From Nitrosarchaeum sp. (GTDB taxonomy: Archaea; Thermoproteota; Nitrososphaeria; Nitrososphaerales; Nitrosopumilaceae): a stretch of DNA of 64,000 nucleotides. Where the stretch lies: NCBI GenBank assembly GCA_025699025.1, contig JAILWJ010000003.1, forward strand, positions 1 through 64,000, given 5' to 3'. The translations under genes and the position numbers were made by a program. The notes beneath the pieces were generated by a model. The model did no database searches. It saw nothing but the letters and a program-made list of their open reading frames with translations, and was not told where the DNA came from. This document shows positions 34,472-42,528 of this stretch, one piece after another; the stretch's first letter is position 1, and each line of letters begins with the position of its first letter.

Positions 34472-35128
34472 TTGGCGTTAAGAGACTTACGATTAAAAGA
34501 AGAGTACAGATCAGATACAGATGACATCGTATCAGAATTTTTCTTCCCCTGCCTTAGCAATTGTATAGAATACGACCGGTGTGTTGACTTTTTGTCCATC
34601 CAGACATTGGCGTCAATAGCCATGGCATTTGATAATTTTGCAGAGGGCAAAGCAAAGCTGAGAATGATTACGGGGCACAGATTCAAGATATCAGATCTGA
34701 ATCTGCTTACAAGGCTCTTTTCAGAAAACTACACAAAGGCAGACAATGTAAAATTAATGAAGGATTCAAAGATAAACAAGATAAGAAACATTATAGAAAA
34801 CGGACAAATTGAAATAAAAATTGCAATTCCAAACTCAGAGCAAGTTACAGACTCATTCTCAGAGAGAATAGGAATTTTCAGAGATGAGAACAATGACGTA
34901 GTGGCATTCACTGGGACTTCAAGAGGAACAGTTCCATCTCAAACAAGGGACTTTGAATCCGTTGACGTGTTTACATCCTGGAATGACAAATCCAGAGTCG
35001 AAAGAAAGATGAAGGATTTTGAAGATCTTTGGCAGAACAAAACAAAATATGTCGAAGTGTATGATTTTGCATTCGCAGAAAAGAACAACCTTTTGAAATA
35101 TTCATCAGAATGGATTCTTCAGGGTTAA
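34472..35128 (+). CDS. Orphan phospholipase-D-like domain, catalytically degenerate
   Basis: A 218-residue protein that matches the PLD-like N-terminal domain of SNF2/DEAD helicases linked to restriction and phage defence: a LRDLRLKEEYRSDTDD start, YDR-x-VDF at 34-40, G-x-IEIKIAIP at 111-120, IGIFRDEN at 133-140, FESVDVFTSW at 161-170. In the family the catalytic HxK precedes IGIF. Here it is S130-E-R132, so activity is doubtful. No helicase gene follows. The start is TTG 34472, with a TTTAAATAAT element ~27 bases upstream. It may be a cut-down remnant or a binding protein. Confidence 0.7.
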   Translation: MALRDLRLKEEYRSDTDDIVSEFFFPCLSNCIEYDRCVDFLSIQTLASIAMAFDNFAEGKAKLRMITGHRFKISDLNLLTRLFSENYTKADNVKLMKDSKINKIRNIIENGQIEIKIAIPNSEQVTDSFSERIGIFRDENNDVVAFTGTSRGTVPSQTRDFESVDVFTSWNDKSRVERKMKDFEDLWQNKTKYVEVYDFAFAEKNNLLKYSSEWILQG

Positions 35129-35688
35129 AACTGAACTGAATTGTCGGATCTGGATTTGTTTTCATAGAAATCCATCCTGTTGATTTTATAGTATATTACC
35201 TCGCCCCTTCTTTCAATCACAGCAATCACGGGTTCCTTGCCCATTTGAGTAATTTGCTCAATTTTTTTCTGAAGGTTACCCATTTTTTCTTGTTGTCCCT
35301 CATTTAACCCAAAGATAAGAAATTTGGAGCCTTTTTCACCAAACTGTCCTCGCTCATACACCCTAAAATCAGAGCCAAAACCAAATCCGTCCTTTACCAC
35401 GTATCCCCTGTTTCTCAAATCTCTGTATATCAAGAATTTTGTTAAGATGTCAGTGTCGTTTTTTTGGCATAGGTTCATCAGCGTATCAAAATCAATTTTC
35501 TTTGAATTTTTTTTGAGGATCAGTCGTTCTAAATATAAAAGATAAAGAGACTCGAAAGATTTCAGAAATAACTTGTCTTTGTCAAGATCACCATAGCCCT
35601 TGAGTTCAAGATCATGAATCATTTCTTTGTTTGAAATGCATGCTTGATCATCTATCAAATCGCCTTCGACAAGTGGGGTTTCTTCCAT
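35125..35688 (-). CDS. tRNA-splicing endonuclease-like subunit lacking the catalytic His
   Basis: A 187-residue protein with the EndA C-terminal nuclease domain: YRDLRNRGYVVKDGFGFGSD, DFRVY (catalytic Tyr at 111), and K151 at the position of the catalytic Lys. The catalytic His is expected nine residues after the Tyr, but G120 is there (FGEKGSKFLIF). It may be the structural beta subunit of an (alpha-beta)2 enzyme, or a family variant using another base. The N-terminal ~75 residues are the EndA-type linker domain. It overlaps the convergent PLD gene by four bases. Confidence 0.75.
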   Translation of the reverse strand: MEETPLVEGDLIDDQACISNKEMIHDLELKGYGDLDKDKLFLKSFESLYLLYLERLILKKNSKKIDFDTLMNLCQKNDTDILTKFLIYRDLRNRGYVVKDGFGFGSDFRVYERGQFGEKGSKFLIFGLNEGQQEKMGNLQKKIEQITQMGKEPVIAVIERRGEVIYYKINRMDFYENKSRSDNSVQF

Positions 35689-35785
35689 AATTAAGAGAAA
35701 TTACGTGTTTTCAATATAAGCATTGGAAAGCAGGGCGATACGACTACTAACCGTTAAAATATGGGCATTTTGGTTTGTGTTTATC

Positions 35786-36298
35786 ATGCATGGCGCAAAT
35801 TACAGACGCGGTAACGGACAGGTATTCACTAGAAAAGAGTACATCAAAGGCAAACCACAGATAAAAATTGCAAAATTTCAAGGTGGAAAGAGAGGAAATT
35901 ACCAGTATTGCGTCCAGCTGCTCATTAACGAAAAAATCCAGATCAGACACATGGCAATAGAATCAACAAGACTAGCAGCAAACAAGACACTAGAGCAAAC
36001 AACAGGTGAAACAGGGTATTATTCAAGACTTAGAATATATCCTCATAATTTGTTAAGAGAAAATAAACAGATTGCAACTGCAGGTGCAGACAGAGTTTCA
36101 GAAGGAATGCGAAGAGCGTGGGGCAAGGCAGTCAGTCTAGGTGCCAGAGTCAGACAAGGTCAATGCATTATGGAATTGTATGTAAATGGAGATGCACATT
36201 TAGAAGCAGCAAAGAAAGCACTAAGAAGTGCATGTGTAAAGATGCCAGGTACTGCAACAATCAAAGTCATAAACTGGGACGGAAAACTATCACCATAG
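35786..36298 (+). CDS. rpl10e: Ribosomal protein uL16 (archaeal L10e)
   Basis: A 170-residue large-subunit protein near the peptidyl-transferase centre and the A-site tRNA. It starts MHGANYRRGNGQVFTRKEYI and contains the rRNA-binding MRRAWGKAVSLGARVRQGQ stretch. I moved the start from the longest frame (35723) to ATG 35786 because the extra residues are hydrophobic and foreign to the family. It overlaps the convergent gene by nine bases. Confidence 0.93.
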   Translation: MHGANYRRGNGQVFTRKEYIKGKPQIKIAKFQGGKRGNYQYCVQLLINEKIQIRHMAIESTRLAANKTLEQTTGETGYYSRLRIYPHNLLRENKQIATAGADRVSEGMRRAWGKAVSLGARVRQGQCIMELYVNGDAHLEAAKKALRSACVKMPGTATIKVINWDGKLSP

Positions 36299-36553
36299 AT
36301 TTTCCAAAGTAGAGATTTTTGATTTTACAAATTCTAAGAACTCTTTGAATTCAGATTCAGTTGGATCTCTGCCAAGAATTCTTTTTGATTGGTAGTAAAA
36401 TGCATTGTACAGTCTACCGACAATAATGCCAACAACAAACGATTTGGTACCATCAATTGAAGATAGTGTTTCAGCCAATTGTTTTAGGTCCTGTTTGTTA
36501 GAAATAGTCTCTTGAATTTTTTGCTCCATTTTTTGCATTAGAATTTCATTCAT
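36290..36553 (-). CDS. 87-residue helical protein of unknown function
   Basis: An all-helical, charged protein (MNEILMQKMEQKIQETISNK) with a central glycine-rich segment (SFVVGIIVGRLYNAFYY) and a C-terminal ESEFKEFLEFVKSKI helix. It looks like a small conserved archaeal protein, but I do not recognise it. It overlaps the convergent L10e gene by nine bases. Confidence 0.6.
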   Translation of the reverse strand: MNEILMQKMEQKIQETISNKQDLKQLAETLSSIDGTKSFVVGIIVGRLYNAFYYQSKRILGRDPTESEFKEFLEFVKSKISTLENLW

Positions 36554-36616
36554 GATATTACTTGGAGGAAATAGTTAAAAACAGTTTAATATCCAAATTC
36601 TTCCTCTAGGGTTGTT

Positions 36617-36693
36617 GCAGTCATAGTACAGTTTGGTTAATATTCGAGCTTGCCAAGTTCGTGACCCGGGTTCGAATCCCGGTGACTGCACCA
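36617..36693 (+). tRNA. tRNA-Gly (GCC anticodon), with encoded CCA
   Basis: Acceptor GCAGTCA pairs with TGACTGC, the anticodon stem is CGAGC/GTTCG with loop TTGCCAA (anticodon GCC), and the T arm is CCGGG-TTCGAAT-CCCGG. Discriminator A at 36690 is followed by a genomic CCA (36691-36693). The D stem has a weak 13-22 position, which is common. No intron. The next gene's stop codon begins at 36694. Confidence 0.95.
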
Positions 36694-37122
36694 TCATCTT
36701 TGATTGCCATGCAACCCGCGTTCAATAATTTCCAATGCGTCTTGTGCTTTTTCAGGACGGGGCAATTGAATCATAAACACATTGTCTTTTCCATAATGGG
36801 ACTTTGGCGAGGATAACGCAAGCATAGATGTTTTTGCAAGGTGTTGAAAAAATGTCAGATGCTTATTTGCGTTTATCAAGAGTTTTTCCACAAACCCCCC
36901 ATGGGAAAAAGTCAGTACGACTTCAACAAAAACATGTCCTAGGCCATCCTGTAAGATATTAAGATCAGTGTTTATAGAAACAGGCTTTCCTGCAATAACA
37001 GAAATAATCTGATCGTATTTTTTTTCTTCAAAGATGATGCAGGGGACGTCATTGCCATCAAAATCAAATACGGTTACATCATCATGCGATTCGGCAATGA
37101 ATTTTTCCAGATCATCACTCAT
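36694..37122 (-). CDS. Unknown 142-residue protein, co-transcribed with antiporter
   Basis: A soluble alpha/beta protein. An N-terminal DVTVFDFDGNDVPCIIFEE stretch is followed by a VFVEVVLTFSHGGF strand pair and a C-terminal helix. It overlaps the antiporter gene by eight bases, so the two share a transcript. It may be a regulatory or nucleotide-sensing partner, but no family is evident. Confidence 0.6.
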   Translation of the reverse strand: MSDDLEKFIAESHDDVTVFDFDGNDVPCIIFEEKKYDQIISVIAGKPVSINTDLNILQDGLGHVFVEVVLTFSHGGFVEKLLINANKHLTFFQHLAKTSMLALSSPKSHYGKDNVFMIQLPRPEKAQDALEIIERGLHGNQR

Positions 37123-38440
37123 GTTCTTTTTCTTTTAACATTGGTACTATTTTGTCACTTGCCTTGATTAAAAATGGAGATATGAATGCCGTGATAATGG
37201 AAATCACACCAATTAATGGGAACAAAAATGTGCTTACTGCGCCAATATCAACACCCGCTTTTATTATAACAATGGAAAATTCCCCCCTAGGGGATGCCAA
37301 AGTAAACGCAGAGCGTATCGACTTGGCTCTTTTTTGTCTAAAAATAAAATTGCCAATCAAGTTGCCCCCAAACTTCATCCCAGTTGCCACAACAATGAGA
37401 ATTATTATGACAAAGAAATAATCACGAAGCTGAGAGACATCCATCAATGCACCTACTGAAATAAAGAATATGGCTACAAACATGTCCTTAATGGGGCTGG
37501 CCAATAGCTTTGAGACTTCAGATGATTTTGATTCGGCAACCAGCACACCAGCAAGAAATGCTCCGATGGCAACAGACAAACCAACAATGTTTGCCAATAA
37601 TGCGTAGCCAAAACACACACCCAATACACTCAAAAGCAATATTTCATGATGCTCAGATGCAGCTACTCTGTCAATAAGAGGCGGAATTATTCTTGTACCA
37701 ATGGTAAATGTTCCAACAATCAATCCCGTTGCAACCAGCACTACAACCACAACAGACTCGACAGATACGCTTCCGACAAGAGCGATAGATTGTAAGGATG
37801 AGATCAAGATGACAGCTATTACATCCTCTACAATCAGAATACCAAGAACTAGAATAGAAGACTCTTTTTTGATCTTCCCCATTTCCTCTAAGACTTTTAC
37901 AATAATGGCAGTACTTGAGATAGATAATGCAGCTCCTATGAATAATGAATCCATGAAGTTCATCCCAAGTGCACTAGCAGCATAAAACACCACACCAAGT
38001 GTAGAGAACAAGCCAATTGTACCAACACCAATTGCAATTCTCCCTATACTACGAATTTTCTGATATGGAAATTCAATTCCGATTACAAAGAGTAGCAAAA
38101 TCACACCAATCTCAGAAAATAAATTCAGCGCAGAGACATCAGATAAAATCCCTACGCCTCCAAGGATATCTGATGTCGGACCTCCGTCAGGCAGCATCCA
38201 AGACCATAGGGGAGACAGAGGCCCCAAAAGCATTCCAGCAAAAAGATACCCAATAATCAGAGGTTGCCTAATCTTGAAAAATGCCAAAGTGACAACAGCG
38301 CCAATTATCATGATAAATGCCAAATCAGTTACAAACGTAGTATGAGGTAATTCAGGAGTTATTTGCTCAATCAAGCTTGAAAACGTATTATTCAGAGAAT
38401 TATGAATTTCAGAATCAATTTGTAACGCAAAATCATCCAT
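37115..38440 (-). CDS. CPA2-family cation/proton antiporter (KefB/NapA type)
   Basis: A 441-residue membrane protein with about 12 segments. CPA2 signatures are GYLFAGMLLGPLSP, SSTAIIVKVLEEMG, LGILIVEDVIAV and VGLSVAIGAFLAGVLVAES. It has no C-terminal TrkA-N domain, and the small gene overlapping its 3' end may take that place. It exchanges Na+ or K+ for H+. ATG 38440. Confidence 0.9.
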   Translation of the reverse strand: MDDFALQIDSEIHNSLNNTFSSLIEQITPELPHTTFVTDLAFIMIIGAVVTLAFFKIRQPLIIGYLFAGMLLGPLSPLWSWMLPDGGPTSDILGGVGILSDVSALNLFSEIGVILLLFVIGIEFPYQKIRSIGRIAIGVGTIGLFSTLGVVFYAASALGMNFMDSLFIGAALSISSTAIIVKVLEEMGKIKKESSILVLGILIVEDVIAVILISSLQSIALVGSVSVESVVVVVLVATGLIVGTFTIGTRIIPPLIDRVAASEHHEILLLSVLGVCFGYALLANIVGLSVAIGAFLAGVLVAESKSSEVSKLLASPIKDMFVAIFFISVGALMDVSQLRDYFFVIIILIVVATGMKFGGNLIGNFIFRQKRAKSIRSAFTLASPRGEFSIVIIKAGVDIGAVSTFLFPLIGVISIITAFISPFLIKASDKIVPMLKEKEHE

Positions 38441-38556
38441 GTCTTGATTCAGGAAATTTGTTTAAAAACAGTTGCGCGATGAGGAAGCCAGACCAACAAA
38501 TGGCACAATTTTGATGTACAGTTAAGGTCTTTATGCCTAACCACCAAAATCCAAGC

Positions 38557-38618
38557 GCAGAGTGATGAGTAGGTCAACTGAAAACAATGTAGAGATATGA
38601 CCTGGGGTATCTGACTGC
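38557..38618 (+). ncRNA. Candidate C/D box small RNA
   Basis: In intergenic DNA, GCAG-A-GTGATGA (box C, 38562-38568) opens and CTGA-CTGC (box D, 38611-38614) closes. The GCAG/CTGC stem flanks a three-base AGT bulge, exactly the archaeal kink-turn. An internal D' (CTGA, 38578-38581) and a weak C' (GATATGA, 38594-38600) divide it into guides of 9 and 10 bases. Length 62 is typical of archaeal 2'-O-methylation guides. Targets were not identified. The C' box is degenerate and the D'-C' spacer is long. Confidence 0.5.
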
Positions 38619-38652
38619 ATAATTGGTTACGTCATAATCACCTGACTATTAA

Positions 38653-38675
38653 TAGTACGGTACCATACCGTACTA
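38653..38675. promoter_or_regulatory. Perfect 10-bp inverted repeat at the start of a zinc-finger gene
   Basis: TAGTACGGTA-CCA-TACCGTACTA: ten-base arms with no mismatch and a three-base centre. It fills the space between a CTATTAAT TATA element (~38649) and the ATG at 38677, so it covers the predicted transcription start. This is the place for a repressor operator. Confidence 0.65.
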
Positions 38676-38676
38676 T

Positions 38677-38784
38677 ATGATTCAATGCGAATACTGCCCA
38701 AGAGGGTTTATTGAAACAGCTAATGGTTTAGCTGAAAAGACCTTTCACGAGTTACTTCATGAACCAGAAGTTGTCAACAAGTAA
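38677..38784 (+). CDS. 35-residue C-x2-C/H-x4-H zinc-finger microprotein
   Basis: It starts MIQCEYCPRGFIETANGLAE and continues KTFHELLHEPEVVNK. C4-x2-C7 and H24-x4-H29 fit a C2H2-type finger. The start is fixed by its TATA box (~28 bases upstream) and lies one base after a perfect 10-bp inverted repeat. It may bind that operator itself, which is inference. Confidence 0.6.
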   Translation: MIQCEYCPRGFIETANGLAEKTFHELLHEPEVVNK

Positions 38785-38845
38785 CTCTTTACATTTTTTA
38801 TTTTTGACCTAACTTTTTTAACGTCAGATTTTCTTTCCAATATGT

Positions 38846-40435
38846 ATGGCTACTAAGGACGCAAAGAAAAAAACCGTGAGCGTAAAAAAAGTCTCCAAAC
38901 GAGAACCAACTCCAGCTGCAATTCTCAAAAAAGTAGCAACCGTTTCAGATTCCAGTAAAGCACTGCAAAAAGAGATCAAGTCGATGTCAAAAATTTTTGT
39001 AGATAACCAAAAAGTCCTAATATCCATGAAAGGCATGATAGACGCACTAACCACAACATTAGAAAACATACAAAAACAATCAAGACAGATAAATATTCTA
39101 GAAGACGACACTCAAAAACTCTATGCAGGATTAAACCAGGTGAGAACACAATCCAATCTAATTACAAAGATAAATGATCAGACAGCAAAGATTCAAGAAG
39201 AAATTAACAAAATAAACGAGATACAAAAATCAGCACCCAAAACTCAGGAATTATCACAGCAAGTAGAGGACAGCATGAATTCCATCAGGAATAATTCTCA
39301 AATGATAATCAAAATTGCACAGAGAATTGATGAAGTAAGAGATGATTTGAGATCAGTCTCTGGCAAAGCAGACTCATTTTTAGAAATAAGCTCTGAAATT
39401 GACAATCTAAAGAACAACATTCAAAACATAGCAGAAAAAACAAATCAACTTGAAACCAACACACAGATAATCACAAGCCTTAAAGAAGAATTTGGAAAAA
39501 TTGTAGATGATGCAAATTCAGCTACAAATCTAAAATCAGAACTAGATGCAATAAAAGTGGCAATCGATACAATATCATCCAAGGCATCAAAGATTGACTC
39601 TCTAGGAGGAGTGATCGACGGCCTGAAACAACAGTTTGAGACAGTTTCATCCAAGGCATCAAAGATTGACTCCCTAGGTAACGCAATAGAGTCTCTAAAG
39701 CAACAGTTTGAGGCAGTTTCATCCAAGGCAAATGCAGCTAGTAACATGAGTATGGAATCAATCAAGGATCTGGGAGGCAAAATGGATAAAATTGAAACTG
39801 AGATTGGCTCGTTAACAAAAAGAGCAGACTCGACTGCATTTGTAGGAGAAGGTCTAAAATCAGTTCAAAAGGATTTTGGTGATTTTAAACAGAACGTGCT
39901 AGAAAAAACAAATACAATTGATCAAAAGATTTCTTCAGTAAACGAGATGATGAAGAGACAAGATGCATCAACATCAGAATTTCACAAGAAGACAGATAAG
40001 ATTTTTGAACAGCTACAATCTGTCAAAGACGTTACAAACAAAGTTTCAAGTGATTCGTCAAAGGAGATGATGGCCCTATTGAAGTTATCAGAATATCAAT
40101 CAAACATAAGAATGCTGTCTGAATCAAAGTATGGGGAATTAAAAGATCTGGAAAGCATGGCATCACAAACTGCAGACATTGTTAACTTGTTTGACAGAAT
40201 ATCAATTGAGGCCGGAGAAAAAATTCCACTGCCTCATGAAGTAAGGCAGTGGGCAGTAAGCAAGATTTTAGACTGTGCGGACAAGTGGGAGATTAGATTT
40301 AGCGACATATTTTCTATTCTGTCAAACTCTCTAGGAAGAGACATGTTAAAAGAATCAATCAGGATTCAACAAGTAAGAGACATTTACGGAATTAGAGCTG
40401 TAGATGAGATTCGAAAAGAACTTGGCATTACCTAG
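38846..40435 (+). CDS. Long coiled-coil protein with conserved C-terminal domain
   Basis: A 529-residue soluble protein. A Lys-rich N-terminus (KKKTVSVKKVSKREPTPAAI) leads into ~370 residues of heptad coiled coil. That includes a tandem 24-residue repeat (two full copies and a partial third, SSKASKIDSLG...LKQQFE) at ~243-296. Then follows a ~105-residue C-terminal domain (LLKLSEYQSNIRML to DEIRKELGI). There are no membrane segments. It may be a filament or scaffold protein; not recognised. It ends in a four-base overlap with the convergent glycosyltransferase. Confidence 0.75.
   Translation: MATKDAKKKTVSVKKVSKREPTPAAILKKVATVSDSSKALQKEIKSMSKIFVDNQKVLISMKGMIDALTTTLENIQKQSRQINILEDDTQKLYAGLNQVRTQSNLITKINDQTAKIQEEINKINEIQKSAPKTQELSQQVEDSMNSIRNNSQMIIKIAQRIDEVRDDLRSVSGKADSFLEISSEIDNLKNNIQNIAEKTNQLETNTQIITSLKEEFGKIVDDANSATNLKSELDAIKVAIDTISSKASKIDSLGGVIDGLKQQFETVSSKASKIDSLGNAIESLKQQFEAVSSKANAASNMSMESIKDLGGKMDKIETEIGSLTKRADSTAFVGEGLKSVQKDFGDFKQNVLEKTNTIDQKISSVNEMMKRQDASTSEFHKKTDKIFEQLQSVKDVTNKVSSDSSKEMMALLKLSEYQSNIRMLSESKYGELKDLESMASQTADIVNLFDRISIEAGEKIPLPHEVRQWAVSKILDCADKWEIRFSDIFSILSNSLGRDMLKESIRIQQVRDIYGIRAVDEIRKELGIT
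39574..39730. repeat. 72-bp tandem repeat in coiled-coil gene
   Basis: The segment around TCATCCAAGGCATCAAAG recurs at a 72-base offset (24 codons), with a shortened third start (TCATCCAAGGCAAATGC). The first two copies differ by a few bases. It lies inside the coiled-coil gene and lengthens the coil without shifting the heptad by more than a few residues. Confidence 0.8.
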
Positions 40436-42474
40436 ACGCCGGAATCATCAATTTCTTTGAATTGTTCTTTCTTTCTTTTGAGCGCTGCAAAGATTCCAAT
40501 TATTGCGGCAATCCAGATAGTACTGAATAAAACATTTGAAATGCTGACATACATGTATGGTGTAGCATCCATCAAGTTTGTCTTAATCAGAAGGGCCCTA
40601 TCATGCACATCTATCATGCCAGTATGATATGCAGAACTGTCTTTGGGAACAGCAGATATTCGTGCAATACTTTGCTCCATATTGTTTATGTTACTTTCTA
40701 TTCTCAAAAAGTCAGTAGAGGGCGTAGGGAATATCCATACGGGGTTTTTGTTGTCTTCTGGAAGATGTTCCATAACAATTGCCAAATCTTGTTTTATTGC
40801 AACAATGTGAGATTGAAGTGCAGATGGATCAGAAGTTCCAATAATACCATCCAGATGCCCACGCATCCTATCAATTGGGTAGATATCAGAATGATATCCA
40901 TTAAAAGCCATTACCGCTCCAAATACAATAATGCCAACAATACCAACCATGGATAATCTGTAAACTGTCTTAGCCATCTTTTCGCTCTTGGTCAGATTTC
41001 GGTTTTTGCCGGATTTATTTCTTTTAAACTGAGTGTGAGAGAGGCTCATGTATGCAATATAGAAGAAACCCACAGTTTGAAGCCCAATTATAGGTACAAA
41101 GATAGGATTGTTAGAAAATATCGAGATAAAAATTCCCAATATCCCATATACACCAAAAAATATCTCAAGCAATGTTGTTTGTGTAAATGGTAAGTTGTAC
41201 GCTTTATTTCTCCAATCGTCCCCTTTGGATATAATTCCATACTTGGGTGTCCTTAAAAATTCATTTTTCTTTCCCAACACAGCATCAAATACGGCAACGC
41301 TATTGTTAACAGACATTCCAGCATTGTATACCAAAAGAGCAGGCAAAATTTTTGCCTTGGATTTCCAAGACTTGTGATACATGCTTTGTATAATCATCAT
41401 GTATGCACCAGGCCCCATAGCAAGATATGTGGCAATGGTTATTGCAGGCAAAAAGCTGATTACATAGAGATTCATGTGTGAGGCCAAAAGAATAGGCAAG
41501 GTAAGAAATTGAACAAGCATTAATGGATAAACAATGTGACGTGTAAGTTGGATAAATGCCTGAATCTTTGCCTCTACTGCAACTTTGCGTTTTACAATGA
41601 TATCAGACAATAATTTAATTGCACATTGTATAGAGCCTTTTGCCCAGCGGAACTGCTGTCGCTTTGCAGCATTCATCTGTACTGGAAGCTCTGCGTCAAC
41701 TACAATATCAGGCAAGAATACACATTTCCAGCCTTTCATTTGTGCACGATAGCTTAGATCAAGATCTTCAACCAGGGTTGCAGTATGCCAGCCTCCTGCA
41801 TCCTCAATGCAGGTTCTTTTCCAAATTCCAGCTGTTCCATTAAAATTCATAAACAAATGAGAATTGCTTTTTGCTTTTTGTTCAATAAGAAAATGAAAAT
41901 CAAGACTAAGGGCTTGAGCCTGAGTTATTGCAGAGTAATTTTCATTGACATGTCCCCAACGACACTGAACTAATCCGATGTTGGATTTTGTAAAGTGAGG
42001 TATTGCGCGCCTTAAGAACCAGTGCGGCGGAATGAAGTCGGCATCAAATATTGCCACATATTCAGTATCAGTGGTTTGCATTGCGTATTTTAATGCGCCT
42101 GCTTTGTACCCTTTGCGCGTACCACGCCTTATGTGTTCAATTTTAAATCCCTGTTTTTTGTAATCGTTTACAACAGTCTCTAAAAGTTCAACAGTATCAT
42201 CATCAGAATCATCCAATACCATTATTCGCATTTTTTCTTTCGGATAATCCATGTGGCATACTGCTTCAACCAATCGTTTTGCAACATACTTCTCATTGTA
42301 TATCGGCAGTTGAACAGTTACAGACGGAGTTCCCATTTCAGCAGTATCAAGAATTTCTTTGCGTCTGCCAGAGAGAATGGCAAGATAGTAAAAGTTGCAA
42401 GTATATGCAGTAATTATTATGGCAGACACAATAAAAAGATCAAATATAAAATGAGTAAACGGGTTTAGTGCCAT
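40432..42474 (-). CDS. Membrane family-2 glycosyltransferase (cellulose-synthase-like)
   Basis: A 680-residue membrane glycosyltransferase. After one N-terminal segment, a cytoplasmic GT2 domain (~50-285) carries all catalytic motifs: DDSDDD at 88-93, D144-A-D146 (metal), E236-D237 (base region) and Q273-QFRW-277. Five or six membrane segments follow, then a ~115-residue extracytoplasmic domain (~530-645) and a last segment. It polymerises or transfers a nucleotide sugar across the membrane, and may build an exopolysaccharide or glycolipid. Confidence 0.9.
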   Translation of the reverse strand: MALNPFTHFIFDLFIVSAIIITAYTCNFYYLAILSGRRKEILDTAEMGTPSVTVQLPIYNEKYVAKRLVEAVCHMDYPKEKMRIMVLDDSDDDTVELLETVVNDYKKQGFKIEHIRRGTRKGYKAGALKYAMQTTDTEYVAIFDADFIPPHWFLRRAIPHFTKSNIGLVQCRWGHVNENYSAITQAQALSLDFHFLIEQKAKSNSHLFMNFNGTAGIWKRTCIEDAGGWHTATLVEDLDLSYRAQMKGWKCVFLPDIVVDAELPVQMNAAKRQQFRWAKGSIQCAIKLLSDIIVKRKVAVEAKIQAFIQLTRHIVYPLMLVQFLTLPILLASHMNLYVISFLPAITIATYLAMGPGAYMMIIQSMYHKSWKSKAKILPALLVYNAGMSVNNSVAVFDAVLGKKNEFLRTPKYGIISKGDDWRNKAYNLPFTQTTLLEIFFGVYGILGIFISIFSNNPIFVPIIGLQTVGFFYIAYMSLSHTQFKRNKSGKNRNLTKSEKMAKTVYRLSMVGIVGIIVFGAVMAFNGYHSDIYPIDRMRGHLDGIIGTSDPSALQSHIVAIKQDLAIVMEHLPEDNKNPVWIFPTPSTDFLRIESNINNMEQSIARISAVPKDSSAYHTGMIDVHDRALLIKTNLMDATPYMYVSISNVLFSTIWIAAIIGIFAALKRKKEQFKEIDDSGV

Positions 42475-42528
42475 ATCCCTAGTTTCTCAGAATGACTAAT
42501 CGCTATTTATACTTGCAAAAATTTTCGT

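Noticed and set aside
38601-38610. Target of the sRNA guide in 16S rRNA near the conserved ATACCC region
   Set aside because: Partial resemblance only; no rRNA is in the window to compare with, so no target is claimed.
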